In this document: in pieces, positions 9,220 through 17,610 of the stretch
How positions within the stretch are numbered: position 1 is the first letter of the stretch
How the letters are laid out: every line of letters begins with the position of its first letter
Assembly: GCF_900116435.1 (NCBI RefSeq)
Contig: NZ_FPAZ01000016.1
Span: 34,613 to 98,612 of the forward strand
Direction: 5' to 3'
DNA length: 64,000 nucleotides
DNA from: Pseudoalteromonas lipolytica
GTDB lineage: Bacteria > Pseudomonadota > Gammaproteobacteria > Enterobacterales > Alteromonadaceae
Translations under genes and position numbers: made by a program
The notes under the pieces: generated by a model
Databases searched by the model: none
What the model saw: only the letters and a program-made list of their open reading frames with translations
Told to the model about the DNA's origin: nothing

Positions 9220-10293
9220 TTGAATTGGCAATCATTAGTTGATAATCGACAACGCTTCTTCTGGGTTTTGCAAATAGCAGGCTGGATAGGCTACGCGTTG
9301 GTGAATTATATCGGCTCAAAAGTATTTGAAATGCGTGATATTTACGTATTTGTTATTGTATTAAACGCCTATGCAGGGTGTTTAATGACAGTACCACTGC
9401 GTTATATGTATCGCAAAGTTTGGAATGCATCGCCATGGGTTCTTATGCTGGTTGTGTTTGGGGCATCCTATATCACGGGCACGTTATGGGCGGTCGTTCA
9501 AAAATTCAACTTATGGGAAATTTATCGACACGGCTACCGGCCGAATGAATGGTTTTATTATTTTCAGCAAGGATTAGACTCTGTCTATATTATTCTGTGC
9601 TGGAGTGGTTTGTATTTTGGCATAAAGTATTACCAACTACTGCAAAGTGAGCGTCAAAAAGCCCTAAAAGCAACAACAATGGCGCACGAAGCACAGTTAA
9701 AAATGCTGCGCTACCAACTTAATCCGCACTTTTTATTTAATACACTGAATGCAATATCAACCTTAATTTTGGTGAAAGAGAATAAAGATGCGAATTTAAT
9801 GGTCTCTAAATTAAGTGACTTCTTACGCTACACACTCAATACTGATCCCATTAAAAAGGTGCCTCTAGAGCAAGAAATACACGCACTCATGCTGTATTTA
9901 GAGATTGAAAAAGTACGTTTTGATGAGCGTCTACAGGTTAATGTTGATGTTAGCGAGCAAGCGAAAGAGGCATTAGTACCGAGTTTGATCCTCCAGCCCA
10001 TTATTGAAAACTCAATCAAGTATGCGATAGCGCAGCTTAATGAGGGGGGAGTGATTGATATTAAAGCACAAGTTTTTGCAAATGAACTATTATTGGAAGT
10101 AGGCGATAATGGTCCTGGTACTGAGTTAATAGATGGTCAACTGGTTAATTCTCAAGGCGTTGGCATAGCAAATACAAAGGACCGATTAAAAACACTTTAT
10201 GAGAACAACTATTCGTTTGTACTCTCTGAAAATTCGCCAAGTGGATTAAAAGTTAATCTGCGTGTTCCGTTTGAAAAGGCTGTTAAGAAATGA
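9220..10293 (+). CDS. LytS/YehU-type sensor histidine kinase
   Basis: 357 aa. The N-terminal ~150 residues hold four hydrophobic segments (for example FWVLQIAGWIGYALVNYI and WVLMLVVFGASYITGTLWAV). Then comes a His_kinase domain of the LytS type with the phospho-accepting H170 in LNPHFLFNTLNAI, and an ATPase domain (PIIENSIKYA, GDNGPG, GVGIANTKDRL). The start is TTG at 9220 with AAAGG at 9203-9207; no ATG is better placed. The stop overlaps the ATG of the response regulator by 4 bases, so the two are translationally coupled and form one signalling pair. The signal sensed is unknown. Confidence 0.9.
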   Translation: MNWQSLVDNRQRFFWVLQIAGWIGYALVNYIGSKVFEMRDIYVFVIVLNAYAGCLMTVPLRYMYRKVWNASPWVLMLVVFGASYITGTLWAVVQKFNLWEIYRHGYRPNEWFYYFQQGLDSVYIILCWSGLYFGIKYYQLLQSERQKALKATTMAHEAQLKMLRYQLNPHFLFNTLNAISTLILVKENKDANLMVSKLSDFLRYTLNTDPIKKVPLEQEIHALMLYLEIEKVRFDERLQVNVDVSEQAKEALVPSLILQPIIENSIKYAIAQLNEGGVIDIKAQVFANELLLEVGDNGPGTELIDGQLVNSQGVGIANTKDRLKTLYENNYSFVLSENSPSGLKVNLRVPFEKAVKK

Positions 10294-11114
10294 GCAAAAT
10301 TAGAACTTTGATCGTTGATGATGAACCATTAGCTAGGAAAGGCTTAGCGGTTCGACTCTCTGAGTTTGACGACATAGAAGTCATTCGTTTATGTAGCAAT
10401 GGTCAAGAGGCAATAGATGAATGCCTTAGTGGTAACATCCAATTAGTTTTTTTAGATATTCAAATGCCAAATATGAATGGTTTTGAAGTAGCACGTGCGT
10501 TAAGCGAAAGTGTGAACCCTTTACCTGCAATTGTATTTGTAACGGCGTTTGATCAGTTTGCTGTAAAAGCATTCGAGATTCATGCATTGGATTATATTCT
10601 TAAACCAGTCGATGACAACAGACTAAAACAGGCGGTAGAGAAAGTGCATACCTATTTAAAGACGCAACAAGATAACGCCCATAAGAAAAAACTAGCGAGT
10701 TTTGTCGCGGGTATAACAGGCAATAATTGCGAAGAGATTTTAAAAAAACTGGCCACAGGTGATAGCTTAGCCGACCGTCGTTATCCGGAGTCACTGGCTG
10801 TAAAAGAGCAGGGTGAAATAGTCCGTGTGCCTGTTGTTACTATTCAATGGGTTGACGCTGCTGGTGATTACATGTGTTTACATTGCCAAGACGGGCAAAC
10901 ACATATCTTACGCAAAACAATGAAAGAGCTTGAACAAGAGCTTGATCCCCAGTTATTTGTGCGAGTACATCGCAGTGCGATTGTTAATACAAAACAAATC
11001 AGCAAACTTGTTACTCAAGTCAGCGGTGAGTACTTATTAGTGCTCGATAATGGCCAAGAGTTAAAAGTAAGCCGCAGTTATCGTGATAAAGTAAAAGCAG
11101 CACTGGCAAGCTGA
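10290..11114 (+). CDS. LytTR-family response regulator
   Basis: 274 aa. A receiver domain (LIVDDEPLARKGLAVRL, phospho-acceptor D56 in VFLDIQMPN, Lys in LDYILKPV) is joined by a linker to a C-terminal LytTR DNA-binding domain (VDAAGDYMCLHCQDGQTHIL, FVRVHRSAIVNTKQI, LKVSRSYRDKVKAAL). It is coupled to the upstream kinase gene by an ATGA overlap. LytTR regulators bind direct repeats near promoters of their targets; no such target is evident in the window. The linker is longer than in LytR or YpdB, which adds ~30 residues. Confidence 0.92.
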   Translation: MSKIRTLIVDDEPLARKGLAVRLSEFDDIEVIRLCSNGQEAIDECLSGNIQLVFLDIQMPNMNGFEVARALSESVNPLPAIVFVTAFDQFAVKAFEIHALDYILKPVDDNRLKQAVEKVHTYLKTQQDNAHKKKLASFVAGITGNNCEEILKKLATGDSLADRRYPESLAVKEQGEIVRVPVVTIQWVDAAGDYMCLHCQDGQTHILRKTMKELEQELDPQLFVRVHRSAIVNTKQISKLVTQVSGEYLLVLDNGQELKVSRSYRDKVKAALAS

Positions 11115-11129
11115 TACGCTATTTTAAAC

Positions 11130-11163
11130 AAAAAAGGCGCAAAATTAATTTTGCGCCTTTTTT
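11130..11163. terminator. bidirectional terminator, 34 nt perfect palindrome
   Basis: A perfect inverted repeat of 17 bp arms with no spacer (11130-11146 against 11147-11163), GC core GGCGC/GCGCC, A6 on the left and T6 on the right. It sits between the convergent LytTR gene and pykA and can serve both. Confidence 0.9.
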
Positions 11164-11177
11164 CGTTATATTGGTTT

Positions 11178-12611
11178 TTAAACCGTCACAATTTTCATCG
11201 TGTTAGTTGCACCAATGGTTTCCATAGCGTCACCGTGAGTTAATATTACAGTGTCACCTGTGGCTAAAGAGCCTTGCTCAACAAGCGTGTTTAACGCATC
11301 ACGAACCATGTTGTCTTTTTCACATTTAGTTGAGTCAAAGTATACAGGGTAAACGCCACGATAAAGTGCTGTTTGACCTAATGTACTTGCATGACGAGAC
11401 AGCGAATAAATAGGTAAACCAGAGCTGATACGCGACATAAGTTTAGCCGTGCTACCAGATTCAGTCAGTGTGATAATCGCTTTCACTGAGTCAAGGTGGT
11501 TAGCAGCATACATGGCTGAAAGTGCAATAGATTCAGCGTTAGAAGAAAAACGGCTATCTAAACGGTGTTTAGAGACGTGCGTTTCTTTTTGTGACTCGGC
11601 ACCTAAACATACACGCGCCATGGTTGCGACAGTCTCTTCTGGGTAGTCACCTGCCGCTGTTTCTGCTGATAACATAACCGCGTCAGTCCCATCAAGCACT
11701 GCGTTGGCAACGTCCATAACTTCTGCACGTGTTGGCATTGGGTTATCGATCATTGATTCCATCATTTGCGTTGCCGTTACTACTGTACGGTTTAATGAGC
11801 GAGCGCGTCTAATAATAAGCTTTTGCTTACCCACAAGGGCAGCATCACCAATTTCAACACCTAAATCACCACGCGCCACCATTACAGCATCAGAAGCTAG
11901 GACGATATCATCAATTGCTTCAACGGTTTCAACCGCTTCTGCACGCTCAATTTTAGCGAGTAACTGCGCGTTCGAACCTGCCGCTTCGGCTAGTGAACGT
12001 ACATAGCGCATGTCGTCACCACTGCGTGGGAAGGAAACTGCAATATAGTCAACACCAATTTCGGTTGCTGTGATTAAATCTTCTTTGTCTTTCTCGGTGA
12101 AAGCAGGGGCCGTTAGACCACCGCCTAAACGGTTGATGCCTTTATTGTTCGAAAGCACGCCACCCACAGTGACTGTGGTATGCACTAATTCACCTTCAAC
12201 AGAGTCGACAGTAAGTTGAATTAAGCCATCATTTAACAGTAGTAAATCACCTGATTTTACATCGTTTGGTAATTCTTTGTAGTCAATACCCACAGCGTTT
12301 ACGTCGCCTTGGCCTTTTTCCATTTTTGCGTCTAGCGTAAATTTAGCACCTACTTCTAAGTTTACTTTGCCATCTTTAAATGTAGAAACGCGAATCTTAG
12401 GACCTTGTAAATCAGCAAGTATTGCAACGTGCTTGCCTAAACGCTTTGCTATATCGCGTACAGCTTGAGCACGGTCTTTGTGATCTTGAGCAACGCCATG
12501 TGAGAAGTTCAAACGAACAACATTGGCACCTGCACGAATAATTTTTTCTAGGTTGTTATCGCGATCGGTTGCCGGTCCAAGTGTCGCAACAATTTTTGTG
12601 CGTCTTAGCAT
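11178..12611 (-). CDS. pykA: pyruvate kinase (PykA type)
   Basis: Glycolytic enzyme making pyruvate and ATP from phosphoenolpyruvate and ADP. 477 aa; closest by eye to E. coli PykA ([53 protein letters not shown]). The catalytic barrel contains [10 protein letters not shown] and the signature [10 protein letters not shown], followed by [17 protein letters not shown]. The C-terminal domain lacks the F1,6BP-binding features of PykF, consistent with the AMP/sugar-phosphate-activated type. I start it at the ATG at 12611, 6 nt after GGAG, rather than at the in-frame TTG just before it. It is divergent from gnd across a 422 bp region with a LacI-type palindrome. Confidence 0.97.
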   Translation of the reverse strand: MLRRTKIVATLGPATDRDNNLEKIIRAGANVVRLNFSHGVAQDHKDRAQAVRDIAKRLGKHVAILADLQGPKIRVSTFKDGKVNLEVGAKFTLDAKMEKGQGDVNAVGIDYKELPNDVKSGDLLLLNDGLIQLTVDSVEGELVHTTVTVGGVLSNNKGINRLGGGLTAPAFTEKDKEDLITATEIGVDYIAVSFPRSGDDMRYVRSLAEAAGSNAQLLAKIERAEAVETVEAIDDIVLASDAVMVARGDLGVEIGDAALVGKQKLIIRRARSLNRTVVTATQMMESMIDNPMPTRAEVMDVANAVLDGTDAVMLSAETAAGDYPEETVATMARVCLGAESQKETHVSKHRLDSRFSSNAESIALSAMYAANHLDSVKAIITLTESGSTAKLMSRISSGLPIYSLSRHASTLGQTALYRGVYPVYFDSTKCEKDNMVRDALNTLVEQGSLATGDTVILTHGDAMETIGATNTMKIVTV

Positions 12612-13033
12612 CAAATTCTCCTGTGCGCTTAATCGATGTTAAGCGAATTGATGGTTTACTATTAAAAAGTCGTGCTAAAAGCCTTGCTAATGGGCTTATA
12701 CAACGGCACGGTGTAGAACTCATAGGTAAAAAATGTGTTTTTTAACTATGAGTATCTGAATCCATGTATTATTGAATCATAATACAAAAATTGAATGACG
12801 ATATTATGACACCGGTGTCAGGTAGCGTCAATACACTTAACTTTTAAATGGGTATTATAAAAATCTGGTCCGATGCCTGCGTTATTTTGATATAATTTGA
12901 ACAACGTCGCTTTTAAACACACTGATTTTTACCAAGTTGGCTTGGATGCTCGCATTTTTGGGCTGCTTGGGTATAATGCGCGCGTATTTATTTTGATTAA
13001 CTAACCAATAGTTGTTACCGAGGAGGACACTAA
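12612..13033. promoter_or_regulatory. pykA/gnd divergent control region
   Basis: A 422 bp gap without a gene. It holds, from left: CGCTTAA/TTAAGCG (12626-12632/12639-12645) in the pykA leader; a 16 bp stem with one mismatch (12718-12733/12738-12753); GTATTAT/ATAATAC (12766-12772/12779-12785), which includes a possible pykA -10 (TATTAT on the minus strand at 12784-12779); the palindrome TGACACCGGTGTCA (12807-12820); and a gnd -10, TATAAT (12972-12977), 57 bp before the gnd ATG. The strong gnd ribosome site GAGGAGGA is at 13020-13027. Promoter calls are by eye. Confidence 0.55.
12807..12820. promoter_or_regulatory. LacI-type operator-like palindrome
   Basis: TGACACCGGTGTCA is a perfect 14 bp palindrome with a central CG, the shape of LacI-family operators. 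It overlaps the -35 region of the likely pykA promoter on the minus strand and lies about 150 bp upstream of the likely gnd -10. A carbohydrate-responsive LacI-family repressor is inferred; which one is unknown. Confidence 0.5.
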
Positions 13034-14407
13034 ATGCAAGTTGCATTAGTAGGGTTAGGCGTTATGGGTAAAAATCTTGCCCTCAACCTGATTGAAAAAG
13101 GGCTGACATTAGTAGCGTACGATAAGAACCCTGATGCGGGTGCTGAGTTACTAAGCTGTGCGAAAGCACTCGGATTGGCAGACCGTTTACATATTGTGTC
13201 TGATTTAAATGATATGGTTAGACGTTTAGAGCCGCCTCGTTCAATTTTACTTTTAGTTCCTGCTGGTGAATTGGTTGATAAAGTATGTACTGAGCTTGCG
13301 GAAGCAGGCGTCGAGTGTGATGACATCATCGTCGATTGCGGCAATAGTAACTATAAAGACGGTATTAGCCGTAAACTTAAGTTCCAAAATAAATTTGAAT
13401 TCGCCACAATGGGGATCTCAGGGGGTGCCGAAGGCGCACGCCATGGTCCTGCAATGATGGCTAGTGGCTCAGAAGGCGGCTGGGAGCGTGTTGAGCCGTG
13501 GTTTGAAAAAGTTGCAGCAAGTTACAAGGGTGAGTCGTGTTTTGCGCGTGTAGGGCAATCTGCAAGCGGTCACTTTGTAAAAATGGTGCACAACGGTATC
13601 GAATATGCGTTGATGCAGCTTATTGCAGAAATGTATCAACTGCTTCGTTTGGGCACTAATCGCACGCCAAAAGAAGTTGCCCAGATTTTTAATGATTGGT
13701 CTGAAGGAACATTAAATAGCTACCTACTATCAATCTCTAGTCATATTCTTAGCCTTGAAACAACTGAAGGTGAGCCTTTAGTTGACTTAATTGACAATAA
13801 AGTAGGGGCCAAAGGCACTGGATTATGGACAGCACAAAATGCGCTTGAGTTAGGCATTGCAGTGCCTTCACTGGTTGCTGCGGTACAAGCTCGCCATTTA
13901 ACAAATACATGTGATACGCATGCTGCAAAAGAAATGACCTATGCAGCCAAAGCAACTAACACTGTTGAGTTAGACCTAGAAGAATTAAAAGACGCGTTTA
14001 CGTTGGCAAGTTTACTGGCTTACCGTCAAGGTCTTGCGCTTATCAAAGGTGCATCACGTGCGCACCAATGGAAAGTTGATCTTGCTAAAACGTTACAAAC
14101 GTGGCGAGCGGGTTGTATTATTCGTGCCGATTACTTAGATAATGTTGCTGAAGGCGTAGAGTTTATTGATTCTATGCAGCGTGAATCAGCTGCACTTCGT
14201 AAAGTGACAGGGGCGGCAGTTGCTTCTGGTCTTGCATTCCCTGTGTTAACTGCAACACAAACGTATATTGCAACACTTACAACACCAAGTAATGGACATT
14301 TGGTTCAGGCACAGCGTGATTACTTCGGTGAGCACGGTATCAAAACACACAGTGGTGAAGTTTGCCATTTAACTGATTTAGTCGATATTGACGAAAAAGT
14401 CCGTTAA
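13034..14407 (+). CDS. gnd: 6-phosphogluconate dehydrogenase, decarboxylating
   Basis: Oxidative pentose-phosphate pathway enzyme: 6-phosphogluconate + NADP to ribulose 5-phosphate + CO2 + NADPH. 457 aa. The N-terminal Rossmann fold has GLGVMGKNLALN; catalytic-region motifs are GISGGAEGARHGPAMM, the Lys/Asn segment FVKMVHNGIEYALMQ and KGTGLWT. The C-terminal tail ends in RDYFGEHGIKTHSGEV, where classical Gnd has a KR-containing tail, so the substrate-contact end differs somewhat from E. coli. It is preceded by a very strong ribosome site and followed by a terminator. It is divergent from pykA, and the shared region suggests joint control of glycolysis exit and the pentose pathway. Confidence 0.95.
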   Translation: MQVALVGLGVMGKNLALNLIEKGLTLVAYDKNPDAGAELLSCAKALGLADRLHIVSDLNDMVRRLEPPRSILLLVPAGELVDKVCTELAEAGVECDDIIVDCGNSNYKDGISRKLKFQNKFEFATMGISGGAEGARHGPAMMASGSEGGWERVEPWFEKVAASYKGESCFARVGQSASGHFVKMVHNGIEYALMQLIAEMYQLLRLGTNRTPKEVAQIFNDWSEGTLNSYLLSISSHILSLETTEGEPLVDLIDNKVGAKGTGLWTAQNALELGIAVPSLVAAVQARHLTNTCDTHAAKEMTYAAKATNTVELDLEELKDAFTLASLLAYRQGLALIKGASRAHQWKVDLAKTLQTWRAGCIIRADYLDNVAEGVEFIDSMQRESAALRKVTGAAVASGLAFPVLTATQTYIATLTTPSNGHLVQAQRDYFGEHGIKTHSGEVCHLTDLVDIDEKVR

Positions 14408-14432
14408 TGAGTTGAATTACTCACCATCATGA

Positions 14433-14458
14433 AAAAAGGCACCGTACGGTGCCTTTTT
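14433..14458. terminator. bidirectional terminator between gnd and ansA
   Basis: A perfect 13 bp-arm palindrome (14433-14445 against 14446-14458) with core GGCACCGT/ACGGTGCC, A-run on the left and T5 on the right. gnd and ansA converge on it. Confidence 0.88.
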
Positions 14459-14477
14459 AATATCTAAAACTTTAATT

Positions 14478-15488
14478 TTATCGACTCAACTCGCCACGTA
14501 GGTTGTCTTGCATAAGATGGCGCACTGTTTCAACCTCAAGCTTTTGGCTAAATAAGTAATGTAACTTTGTTAAACAGGCTTCTAAAGTCATGTCATAGCC
14601 ACTGATGACACCACAGTTGAGTAATGCATTACCGGTGGCATACCCGCCCATGTTGACATGTCCTTTTAAACACTGGGTAAGATTAACAATCACCATGCCA
14701 CGCTTACTAGCCTCATTAAGGATGTCTAGAAAGGCAGGGTCTTGTGGTGCATTGCCAACGCCAAAGCTTAATAATACAAGCGCTTTAATGTTATCGTTAA
14801 CCAAGCTTTTTACAACCTCAGGACTGATCCCCGGATATAAATACAGCACGCCAATTGGTTGTGGAGTAATGTTAGATACTTGCAGTTCGTTATCGACATA
14901 CGGGCTCAATTGCCCCTTGATTAATTGTATATTGATACCTGATAACGCTAACGGTTCAAGGTTAGGTGAAGCAAACGCGTCAAAACCATCTGCGTGTGCT
15001 TTTGTTGCTCTATTACCACGGAACAGTTGGTTATTGAAAAACAGACTGACTTCAGCAATAGGGTAATTCGCTGCTAAGTACATAGCGTTTAGTAAATTAA
15101 CTTGACCATCAGAGCGAAGCTGTGACAAAGGAATTTGCGAGCCTGTGACAATCACGGGTTTGGTCAAATTTTCAAACATAAACGATAAAGCCGATGCCGT
15201 GTAGGCCATTGTGTCAGTGCCATGTAATACGACAAAGCCATCATAGTCTTGGTATTTACTTTTGATATCGTCAGCAATAAGTTGCCAATGTGCCGGTGAC
15301 ATATCGGATGAATCAATCAAAGGGCAGTATTCGTGAATATCAAATAAAGGCATTTCATCACGATTAAACTCAGCATTGTTGACCACTGTTTCGGTTAAAA
15401 AACCTTCAGCAGGAACATAGCCTCGGCTCGATTTTTTCATCCCGATTGTGCCGCCTGTATAGGCGATATATATACGTTTACGTTTCAT
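14478..15488 (-). CDS. ansA: L-asparaginase, type I (AnsA)
   Basis: Cytoplasmic asparaginase: asparagine to aspartate + ammonia. 336 aa against 338 in E. coli. Catalytic threonines are in YTGGTIGMKKS (first motif, near residue 12-14) and HGTDTMAYTASALSF (second motif, near 90). No signal peptide is present, which distinguishes it from periplasmic AnsB. It lies just after sppA on the same strand, as in E. coli, but an intrinsic terminator hairpin occupies the bases directly before its ATG, leaving no usual ribosome site. Its expression may therefore be low or need an unusual mechanism. Confidence 0.95.
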   Translation of the reverse strand: MKRKRIYIAYTGGTIGMKKSSRGYVPAEGFLTETVVNNAEFNRDEMPLFDIHEYCPLIDSSDMSPAHWQLIADDIKSKYQDYDGFVVLHGTDTMAYTASALSFMFENLTKPVIVTGSQIPLSQLRSDGQVNLLNAMYLAANYPIAEVSLFFNNQLFRGNRATKAHADGFDAFASPNLEPLALSGINIQLIKGQLSPYVDNELQVSNITPQPIGVLYLYPGISPEVVKSLVNDNIKALVLLSFGVGNAPQDPAFLDILNEASKRGMVIVNLTQCLKGHVNMGGYATGNALLNCGVISGYDMTLEACLTKLHYLFSQKLEVETVRHLMQDNLRGELSR

Positions 15489-15516
15489 AAAAAAGCCCAG
15501 TAAATTAACTGGGCTT
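15489..15516 (-). terminator. intrinsic terminator after sppA, abutting the ansA start
   Basis: On the minus strand AAGCCCAGT (15516-15508) pairs with ACTGGGCTT (15501-15493) over a 6 nt loop, and the T-run (to 15489) touches the ansA ATG at 15488. It ends the sppA message and may attenuate ansA. Confidence 0.82.
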
Positions 15517-15546
15517 AGTATACCTAAAATCGCGTTAGTTAGTAAC

Positions 15547-17412
15547 TTATTGAATTACATTACACACTAAACAGCGTGCATAGACACCTTGTGGGTCGTT
15601 GTAATCTTTTAAATTATCAATTTCACTACTCAACTGCTTAACAAGGCTTTGTAAGTTAGCTTGTGTTGCAAGCACAGAGTCAGAAGACTGCGACTTAGCT
15701 AAGAATGCTTGTACAGCAGCGGTGCCAAAAATATCCTGTAGCATTTGCTCTTGGGGTGTTAAAGATTGCTTGATGGTTTTAACATCGTAATGCTTTAATT
15801 TTGCAAGTTCTGCTGCCGCTTTAATCGCATCTTGTTTGTCACCTAGTTTATCAACTAAGCCAAGCTCTTTCGCCTGAGTGGCAATCCACACACGCCCTTG
15901 GGCAATTTTATCAACTTGCTCAGGAGTCATATTGCGCGCTTCGGCTACAACGTTTAAGAAGCGTTTGTAGGCATTTTCTACACTGAGTTGAATGATGTCG
16001 GCCATTTTTTCATCCAGTGGGCGAGCAATAGAGAAGCCTGCTAAATCAGTAGTTGCAACACCATCTGAATAGATACCTAACTCAGCCATGGTGTTTTCAA
16101 ATGTCATAAAAGTACCAAAAACACCGATTGAACCTGTAATCGTACTTGGCGCTGCCCAAATCTCATTTGCAGCAGAGGCAATCCAATACCCCCCCGAGGC
16201 CGCAACAGAACTCATTGACGCAATAACCGGTTTTCCTGCGGCTTTAAGTGCCAGAACTTCAGCACGAATAATCTCAGAGGCAAACATGCTACCACCGCCA
16301 GAGTCAATACGCAGAACCACAGCTTTTACTTTATCATCTAAGCGCGCTTTGCGAAGTAGGGCTGCGGTAGAATCACCGCCAATTTCACCGGCTTTACGTT
16401 CACCATCAACAATCGTGCCTTTTGCTACGATTACCGCTACTTTTTCAGTAATAGGGTTATCAAATTCGATAGGAGGTTTAACCAGCGATAAATATTCACG
16501 GAAGCTCACTTGCTTAAATGTTTTACCGGTTTCTTCTGTACCGACTAGGTCAATAAGTTGCTGGCGAATTTGTTGAGATGTTTTTAGTGAATCAACCCAT
16601 TGATTGTTTAAGGCATAGTCACCTGAATTTCCATCCACTGCTTGCATTTTTGCAAGGTAAACATCCATATCTTCGTCAAAGTTACTTTCATCAAATGGGC
16701 GAGAAGCGGCAACATCTGACTTATATTCGTTCCAAAGTGCAGTTAACCATACTTGGTTGGCTTCTTTTGCTGCATCTGACATATCATTACGAATAAATGG
16801 TTCAACTGCTGACTTGTACGTACCTACACGGAAAATATGCTGTGTTACTTTTAGCTTTTCAAGGGCGTCTTTAAAGTAAAGCGGGAACATGCCGTAACCT
16901 TCAATGCTGACACCACCATAAGGGTGCATAGACACTTCATTGGCATGTGCTGCAATATAGTACTGTGCTTGAGTGTAGTAATAGCCTGTAGCAATAACTT
17001 GTTTACCAGCGTCTTTGAACTCATCAATCGCTTTTGTTATTTGTTTAAGCTTATTGATATGCGCGCTTGGCATTTTTTGAAGATCAAGCAACATAACAGA
17101 GATACGGTCATCTTTTGCAGCTTGGTTGATAACTTCAATAATATCATCAAGCAAAATCTCTGAAGGTGCTTCTTTGCCCATAGTCGCATCATTAATGGCT
17201 GCTTCTACAGGGTCAACATAGGTTTTCTCTTCAACGATAGGGCCATTTAAGTTTAGGCGCAGTACGGTTCCATCCGCGACTTTAACTTTGTCTTCTTCGC
17301 TAGTAATAGCGACGATAAAGAGTATTACTAGTATTAAAAATAATAGGTTTAGAACCAAACGGCGGGAAAAGTTTATCCCAGTCCATATGCCTTTAAATAT
17401 CTTTGCTAGCAA
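15547..17412 (-). CDS. sppA: signal peptide peptidase SppA, 67 kDa type
   Basis: Inner-membrane serine protease that degrades cleaved signal peptides. 621 aa (E. coli 618), the long tandem-domain form. One N-terminal membrane segment (LVLNLLFLILVILFIVAI, about 19-36) anchors it, with the rest in the periplasm. The Ser-Lys dyad is visible: K200 in VGTYKSAVEPF in the first half and S406 in SSVAASGGYWIA in the second, matching E. coli K209 and S409. The C-terminus ends GVYARCLVCN. It is divergent from fadH and upstream of ansA on the same strand. Confidence 0.96.
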   Translation of the reverse strand: MLAKIFKGIWTGINFSRRLVLNLLFLILVILFIVAITSEEDKVKVADGTVLRLNLNGPIVEEKTYVDPVEAAINDATMGKEAPSEILLDDIIEVINQAAKDDRISVMLLDLQKMPSAHINKLKQITKAIDEFKDAGKQVIATGYYYTQAQYYIAAHANEVSMHPYGGVSIEGYGMFPLYFKDALEKLKVTQHIFRVGTYKSAVEPFIRNDMSDAAKEANQVWLTALWNEYKSDVAASRPFDESNFDEDMDVYLAKMQAVDGNSGDYALNNQWVDSLKTSQQIRQQLIDLVGTEETGKTFKQVSFREYLSLVKPPIEFDNPITEKVAVIVAKGTIVDGERKAGEIGGDSTAALLRKARLDDKVKAVVLRIDSGGGSMFASEIIRAEVLALKAAGKPVIASMSSVAASGGYWIASAANEIWAAPSTITGSIGVFGTFMTFENTMAELGIYSDGVATTDLAGFSIARPLDEKMADIIQLSVENAYKRFLNVVAEARNMTPEQVDKIAQGRVWIATQAKELGLVDKLGDKQDAIKAAAELAKLKHYDVKTIKQSLTPQEQMLQDIFGTAAVQAFLAKSQSSDSVLATQANLQSLVKQLSSEIDNLKDYNDPQGVYARCLVCNVIQ

Positions 17413-17580
17413 AATAATTCCTTAATTCAGTACAGCTTAGTAGTAATCCCATCTTAGCTTAGAATAATCTGAAATTTAACTGTTAAATAGTAACAGAGTG
17501 TTTAAAACGAGAAATTGCGACAGTTAATTACTCGCTAAAAGTTGATTATTCTGGGTTATTACCGCAGAATCTAAACATCA

Positions 17581-17597
17581 TAGAGGTTCGACCAGTT
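17581..17597. promoter_or_regulatory. FadR-like operator before fadH
   Basis: TAGAGGTTCGACCAGTT (17581-17597) agrees with the E. coli FadR palindrome AACTGGTCGGACCAGTT at most positions; the right half, CGACCAGTT, fits fully. It ends 13 bp before the fadH ATG, where a bound repressor would block transcription or early elongation. The match is from memory of the consensus; FadR itself is not in the window. Confidence 0.45.
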
Positions 17598-17610
17598 AAC
17601 GGGGCAGACA

